Position numbers and translations under genes: made by a program
Shown: positions 58,881 to 64,000 of the stretch, one piece after another
Position numbering within the stretch: the stretch's first letter is position 1
How the letters are laid out: each line of letters starts with the position of its first letter
Assembly (NCBI GenBank): GCA_033002965.1
Contig: JAURVB010012338.1
Span: forward strand, 1 to 64,000
DNA: 64,000 nt
Origin: Piper betle
Lineage: Eukaryota; Streptophyta; Magnoliopsida; Piperales; Piperaceae
Direction: 5' to 3'
The notes under the pieces: model-generated
Databases searched by the model: none
What the model was told of the DNA's origin: nothing
Seen by the model: the letters and a program-made list of their open reading frames with translations, nothing else

Positions 58881-60460
58881 TTTCAGAATGCTAATAGATG
58901 AACAGTAACTAATGGAAAGATTTCTGCATCATCTTTAGATTAGGAGAATGACTAGGTAATTACAATAATTTGTTTGGTTCGAAAGTATATATTATATATA
59001 ATTTCAATGACTAAATTCACTTTAAGCAGATACATAAAAAAATCAGAATTTAGGCAATATTATCAAGTTCTTATTTGCTTTTATTTATATGGAAAGCTTG
59101 CTTTAAGTTATTTCTCATGTGATATTTAAATTAGTCATGGTATATGCAAAGCCATTTTTATATTTTTTATGTTCATTTAGTAAAATTTTGTAGATAATAT
59201 ATTCCTTGATTATTTTAGTTTTGAAAAGTTGTTTTTTTTTAGAAAAAAGGAACACAAAAAGGTCTTTTTTCTTACATAAAAAAAGTGTAAAAGGAAAATG
59301 ATTTAAAGCGTCTTAATGGAGTGTGCCCGGCGCCACTTCAGTCTATCGCCTCTTCCGCTTCTTATCCTGTTCACGAGATCGGTAGTTGTGGGCCCATTTC
59401 AGATAAATGCATAGGAATGGTGGGCTTCCCTCTCATTTAAGGAAAAAAGAAAAGAAAAAAGTCTTTTCCTCCCAATATAACTAAAAAAGAAAAGATTTTA
59501 TCATAAAAAATGGTGTAAAATAATCAAATCAAACTAGGTGATGTGAAAAATGTGGTATTAAACTCAACCCTTAATTTTTTGTAAAAAAACTCGAACTTTG
59601 TGATACTTAAAATTGGCATGGCGATGAACTGTGAATAGAAGAACTTTAATACGTGAGCGTTGCATGTAAATCAACCGAAACTTGGACTAAATACTATTTA
59701 TTTTAAATTGCCTAGTTAATATCGGAAATTATAAAGCGTTGTTTATGTACCCCATTAAGGTTCCATGTAGTTCAAAAACCGCCACCGTGGTTTGATTTTG
59801 AAATTTATTGTATGAACAAATTTATTTATTTAAACATATAATTTATTACTGTTTGTTATATTAGGTTTTAATCTAAAGTTTTATGTAAAAAAAATTGAGA
59901 ATATAAAACAAGTTTTAGAGTGGTTAGACTTAGATGTAACAACTAAATGGAGTCCTATTTGAGGAGTTTTAGTAACTTTGGAGCCCAAATATGTAAAACT
60001 GCCCCGCCTTTTACCATCTTCCACAACCGAAGCTACGAAGCGGCCACGCTTGTCCTCCACGCCTCCCACCTTTATACCCCTTCCTCCTCCCTCTTCTCCG
60101 CCGCTCACAGCCGCCCGCCGACGCGGTTCTCCCGCCGGCTTTCGGTCGACTCCGACACCTGCTCCCCGCTTCGTGCTTCGAAAAAGGTGCGATTTTTCCC
60201 CTTTTTGTTGGTTTTCTTCCATCTCTGCATCGTCGGCGCAGATCTCCGACCAAGGATAGAAGGAAGAGGTGGCTCTTGCTTGCTGTTTGAGGCTTTTTGA
60301 AGTTTGAAGCTCGGAATTCGCTGGTGCATCGGCGGATTGTTTAGGGATTCGAGGAGCGGTTTATTTGGGGTTTTGATCGATTCGACCGAAGAATCGATTG
60401 GATTTGTGGTTTTGTATCGGGTAAAGATTCGATCTTTGGAGGCTTCGGCGTCGAATTTCT
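58881..60460 (+). promoter_or_regulatory. Upstream region and leader of the right RING/DUF1117 gene
   Basis: 59220-59460 matches 55560-55800 upstream of the left copy (GTGGGCCCATTT and CGCCAC(G/T)TCAGTCT are shared), marking the left boundary of the duplicated segment. The stretch 60000-60460 is pyrimidine- and GC-rich and is probably the 5' UTR and promoter. Between 59.46 and 59.98 kb nothing is recognised. Confidence 0.45.
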
Positions 60461-61620
60461 ATGTCTTCCCCGACGCCTGCTTATTGGTGCCACCGGTGCA
60501 GCCGCTTCGTTAGGGTTTGGAACCGAGACGTCGTCGTCTGCCCCGATTGTGACGGCGGGTTTGTCGAGGAGATCAACGATGGTCCCCTCAGATCCGCCGC
60601 CGGCGACCCGCGCCGCCGCGGAATCTACCGGCCGGACACCATGTTCATGCTCAACCGCCGCCCATCCCCGCACGCGGCGCCGAACCCCTCCCCGCAGATC
60701 CGCGGGCGGCGCGGCCGTGGCGGGGAGAGGTCCCGGTTCAACCCCGTCATCGTTCTCCGCGGGCCGGCGGCGGCGGCCGACGGGGAGCGGAGCAGCAGCT
60801 TCGAGCTCTACTACGACGACGGCGCCGGGTCGGGACCCGGCCGCTGCCGGCGAGCATGTCGGATTTTCTGATGGGGACGGGGTTCGACCGGCTGCTGGAC
60901 CAGCTCGCCCAGATCGAGATCAACGGCGTGCCGCGGTACGAGCAGCCGCCGGCTTCGAAGGCTGCGGTGGAGTCGATGCCTACGATCGAGATTGCCGACG
61001 GTCATGTGACCTCGGAAGCCCACTGCGCAGTCTGCAAAGAGCCCTTCGAGCTCGGGTCGGAGGCGAGGCAGATGCCCTGCAAGCACATCTATCACTCGGA
61101 ATGCATCCTACCGTGGCTCTCGTTGCGGAACTCCTGCCCTGTTTGCCGCCATGAGCTTCCCACCGATGCTTCGACGAGGAACGAGGCCGGTGCTTCGCCG
61201 GAGGTGGAGCAGTCTCAGGCCGCCGCCGGCGAGGAAGAGACAGTGGGGCTCACCATATGGAGGCTTCCCGGTGGTGGGTTCGCGGTCGGGCGGCTTGCTG
61301 GCGGTCGGAGAGCCGGGGAGAGGGAGCTGCCGGTGGTGTACACAGAGATGGACGGTGGGTTTAATGCAGGGGGGCCTCCGAGAAGGGTTTCTTGGACTTC
61401 TAGGGGGAGCAGAGCAAGGGAGAGCGGTGGGATTAGGCAGGCGTTTCGAAGCTTCTTTTCGTTCTTCAATCGGCTCCGGCCTTCTTCATCTTCTTCCTCG
61501 AATCCATCGAGGGATACAAGCTCGGTTTCCAGGTCTCGGTCTGCTAGCTCTGTACTCGGAAGGAGCTCGAGACGGCGGCGGTCAGCGTGGGTGATGGAAG
61601 ACGGCGATGGTGATACATGA
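60461..61620 (+). CDS. RING/DUF1117 E3 ubiquitin ligase, one frameshift (right copy)
   Basis: Intronless E3 ligase of the RDUF class. The N-terminal zinc ribbon has CHRC (10-13) and CPDC (27-30) in MSSPTPAYWCHRCSRF; then a variable Pro/Arg-rich part, VIVLRGPAA and ELYYDDGAGSG. At about 60834-60839 (GGGACCCGG) one base is missing compared with the expected SGL-RPLPASMSDFL, so the first frame stops at 60871 and the rest continues in a second frame (60856-61620). That frame holds MGTGFDRLLDQLAQIE, the RING-H2 (CAVCKEPFELG, MPCKHIYHSECILPWLSLR, CPVCRHELP) and DUF1117 (TIWRLPGGGFAVGRL, ELPVVYTEMDGGF, RVSWTSRGSRARES). All zinc ligands are intact. A homopolymer error is quite likely; otherwise the gene is a recent pseudogene. 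Confidence 0.85.
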
Positions 61621-62450
61621 TGGTGAAGGGCTCTGGTGGTTGTTGGTGATATCATGATACTAGGTTTGCCTCTGATTAATCTTCTGATTTTTTAGGTGTT
61701 TGCGAATGGGGTAAAACAAAAGAAAGCGTCAAGATTTCTGAAGTATAGAATGAGATGTTTGCGTTTCCTTTTATGTTGTAAATACTCCTCAAAAACAAGA
61801 TTAGATATTTGCGTCGTGTATGTTGTGTGAACATTTTTTATGTTCTTTGTTCCTTTCCGTATGTGATCAATGAATGAAGTATACGAGCAGGCAAGAAGTA
61901 GAAGAAGAAAGACTAATTTTATGAGTTCGAATGTGTTGAGTTGATCTTTAGTCGTAATGAAATCGAACATTCAATTGTTCAGAACTTGCAGAATTTGGTC
62001 TGCGTATTTGATATTATGGGGAAATTGTGTTATCTGTTCGTGTTGATTTTCCTAGTTCAAGTTGTTCATCTGTGCTGCAGCTTTTATATATGTGAATTTC
62101 TTCGTAATCGACAATGCTTGCAGCTTTTTATGTAGGCGAAGTTTTTCTTTTGCTCCTTCACTGTATGTATGTGGTGCAACCACTGAACGTTGGTTTTTTT
62201 CACCTAGAACTCTTTTGGTAAGTGTTCTTGTAGTAAGCTGCAGCGGTGCCCTGGAACTCTTCCTCAGCGTGGGCAGAATAGTAAAGCAAATACAAGTATT
62301 ATTTAGTATTAGTATCATTAATATGTTTGCTTGGGAGAATTGCAGATGACTCTACTTTTTGATGCACTACCAGTGCATCGACCTGAGGATTCTTAAAGCT
62401 TGTGAGTTGTGAAGAATGAGCTTGAAAAGCTTTCCTAGCAGGCAGATTTT
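61621..62450. other. 3' flank of the right RING gene
   Basis: Contains the single repeat unit (about 61645-61800) corresponding to the array after the left copy, and further homology up to about 62070 with 58670-58880. No additional gene recognised. Confidence 0.45.
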
Positions 62451-62504
62451 GACTTGATTAACCTGATAGTTTGGCAAGACTTGATTAACCTGATAGTTTG
62501 GCAA
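62451..62504 (+). repeat. Two perfect tandem 27-bp units
   Basis: GACTTGATTAACCTGATAGT, then TTGGCAA, occurs at 62451-62477 and again at 62478-62504 without a difference. Confidence 0.95.
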
Positions 62505-63867
62505 ATCTGATGTGTGGACTGACCAAAGCCGGTGAGCCAAAAATCTTCTTGCTTCAAAGTTACAGCAAAGTTTTACAGGTGCAGACACTGTTATATCCAG
62601 TTTATTTACTCCGGCTCTCATTCAGACACAAAATCGATAAGTTTGATGTGTAAACTGCATTGGGTTGTGGAGCAGTCAAGTGGCAACGAACATCTTTATT
62701 GAATGAAACCCGTGTATTGAACTGGCTGTGGTTATCATATATACGTCAATGGTATCAATTTACTTCTTTGAAAGTCAAGATTCTTCTAGATGGAGTTTTA
62801 AAAAAGACGTAGATAGTTGACCCGATGGAGATGTGGATTATCTAATCTCATCTAATCTTTTTATTTTCCAAAGCAATCTAATCTAATCTGCTGCTATAAC
62901 CTAGAGAGGTTTGATCCTTGATTTTGGAAGGTGAACAAGCCTGTCCAAGGTGTCTTGCTGACTGATATGGTTGGAAAGGGCAGGAAGCTTACATCCATTC
63001 TTATGGGAGGTGCTCATTTGGGGCTTCCTGTGGCAGGTTTCATGGATAATATCTTACAGGGGGAATAAATGAATGTTTGCATCTCAACGAAGGGACTTTC
63101 TTTCGGCTAAATTATTGTTTCCTATTTCTTAATCACTTTTTCTTAAAATTTTCAATTTAGTCTTATATTTAATAGTTGTTAAAAAATATTAAAAATTTAT
63201 TTATAAATAAAAATAAATTATAAAATTTTAATTTAATTAATTATTTTTAAAAAAATAATTTAATCCATTAATTGTCATTTTGAACAAAGTTAGTAAACGA
63301 CAAATATGTACTTTGGAAATTGTTTTTTACCGGGCAATGTAGAAAGGAAAAGGTTGTAATGATATTTTCCTCCAACGTCTTTATATATTATATAAATCCA
63401 ATTTTTTTAAATCATAATGAACACCAATCATTTTTTCATTAGGTGGGCGAAGAACGCGAATGTGCGAATATTAAAAGGTCACCAAATATGGTCGCTATTT
63501 CCCCTTGAAACGGAAACCCAACTTCTCCCGATCCTGCCTTCCACAAAATTTCTTCAATATCAAGTTCTGGTTGTTACAAGCAACCCTTTTAAGAACATTT
63601 TAAACAAAATTTTCTAGAATGTGGAGGTCAAATTATCCCGAGGATATTGTCTTTACAGGCACAAAAAAATATTCGTCAAATCTTCAAATTATTTCACGGG
63701 GAAAAAAAATTAAAACCACTTAAATACCAGTATGTGAAACCCGTAAATATCTTCAAGAAGGATACAGATTCTAGTAAAACAATAAACCTGATAATCAAAA
63801 AAATCACGCCCACTTTCCAGGAACCATCTCTGCTGTGTTAATATTGCTGACTCTTCACAGAATAAAA
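62505..63867. other. Intergenic DNA before the OEP80-type gene
   Basis: A short open stretch at 62930-63070 (TDMVGKGRKLTSILMGGAH) is protein-like but has no start and no recognised family. The rest is AT-rich; the right part probably includes the 3' UTR of the OEP80-type gene. Confidence 0.35.
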
Positions 63868-64000
63868 CTAAAATCGTTCTCCAAACCTGAAAAAGAGTGC
63901 TCCAGTACCAGAGTTATTATCCACTGCGTACTCAGCTCTAACCAGCCCAACCTTCACTCCAGCGCCATAAGATGAACCATGGCCCATCCGTCTGAAAAAC
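63868..64000 (-). CDS. 3' end of an OEP80/TOC75-V type outer-envelope protein gene (partial)
   Basis: OEP80 is the chloroplast outer-envelope member of the Omp85 family, a beta-barrel that helps insert other barrel proteins. Only the last 44 codons fit in the window: RRMGHGSSYGAGVKVGLVRA, then EYAVDNN, and the terminal GALFFRFGERF before TAG at 63868-63870. The C-terminal Phe is the expected barrel end signal. The gene continues to the right of the window on the minus strand. The family call rests on this tail only, and OEP80 fits it best. Confidence 0.7.
   Translation of the reverse strand, partial: FFRRMGHGSSYGAGVKVGLVRAEYAVDNNSGTGALFFRFGERF

Noticed and set aside
62930..63070. Protein-like stretch TDMVGKGRKLTSILMGGAH
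   Set aside because: No start, no splice site that fits and no family recognised; too short to call as a gene.

Overview
The window looks like nuclear DNA of a flowering plant, probably a monocot outside the grasses. This rests on AT-rich intergenic DNA full of LTR retrotransposon, TRIM and MITE debris, split plant-type genes with GT-AG introns, strongly GC-rich coding in the LUX-like and RING genes, and plant-only families (SMR, miR172, PPR, DUF1117 RING ligase, OEP80). The species cannot be named from sequence alone. No operon, CRISPR array or prokaryotic feature is present.

Layout. 1-11.2 kb: a CC-NBS-LRR resistance gene (2888-6235, +) and a small SIAMESE-related CDK inhibitor (7812-8015, +) lie between two diverged, oppositely oriented copies of one long LTR; the right copy is a solo LTR with a perfect 5-bp target duplication. 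11.2-20 kb: transposon-rich, gene-poor DNA, including a very GC-rich element embedded in (TA)n. 20.39-20.54 kb: a MIR172 hairpin. 24.1-24.7 kb: an intact TRIM retroelement. 26.2-29.7 kb: a complete seven-exon laccase gene (-) with a probable miR397 site. 31.3-31.7 kb: a stranded terminal exon of a ZIP metal transporter with a stop codon. 36.4-38.5 kb: an eight-exon SDIR1-like RING E3 ligase (-), with a 12-bp minisatellite upstream. 41.2-42.1 kb: a DNA transposon with an 8-bp target duplication. 42.1-49.1 kb (-): a CxxC-containing terminal-exon-like ORF, a decayed copy of a J-domain gene, a PPR pseudogene, and the better-preserved J-domain gene, which still has no in-frame start and one internal stop. 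51.0-52.3 kb: a 2-oxoglutarate dioxygenase pseudogene (+). 53.6-54.4 kb: an intronless LUX/PCL1-type GARP transcription factor (-) with evening elements upstream. 55.5-62.1 kb: a tandem duplication of a RING/DUF1117 E3 ligase gene, the left copy a clear pseudogene followed by a 7-unit array grown from its 3' flank, the right copy broken by one single-base frameshift. 63.9-64 kb: the last codons of an OEP80-type outer-envelope protein gene (-), cut by the window edge.

The genes do not form a pathway; they are ordinary neighbours on a plant chromosome. Several act in regulation (miR172, LUX-like, SMR, SDIR1-like, RING/DUF1117). Several otherwise well-preserved genes carry one-base indels, some in homopolymer runs, so some apparent pseudogenes could be assembly errors; this should be settled before any biological reading.
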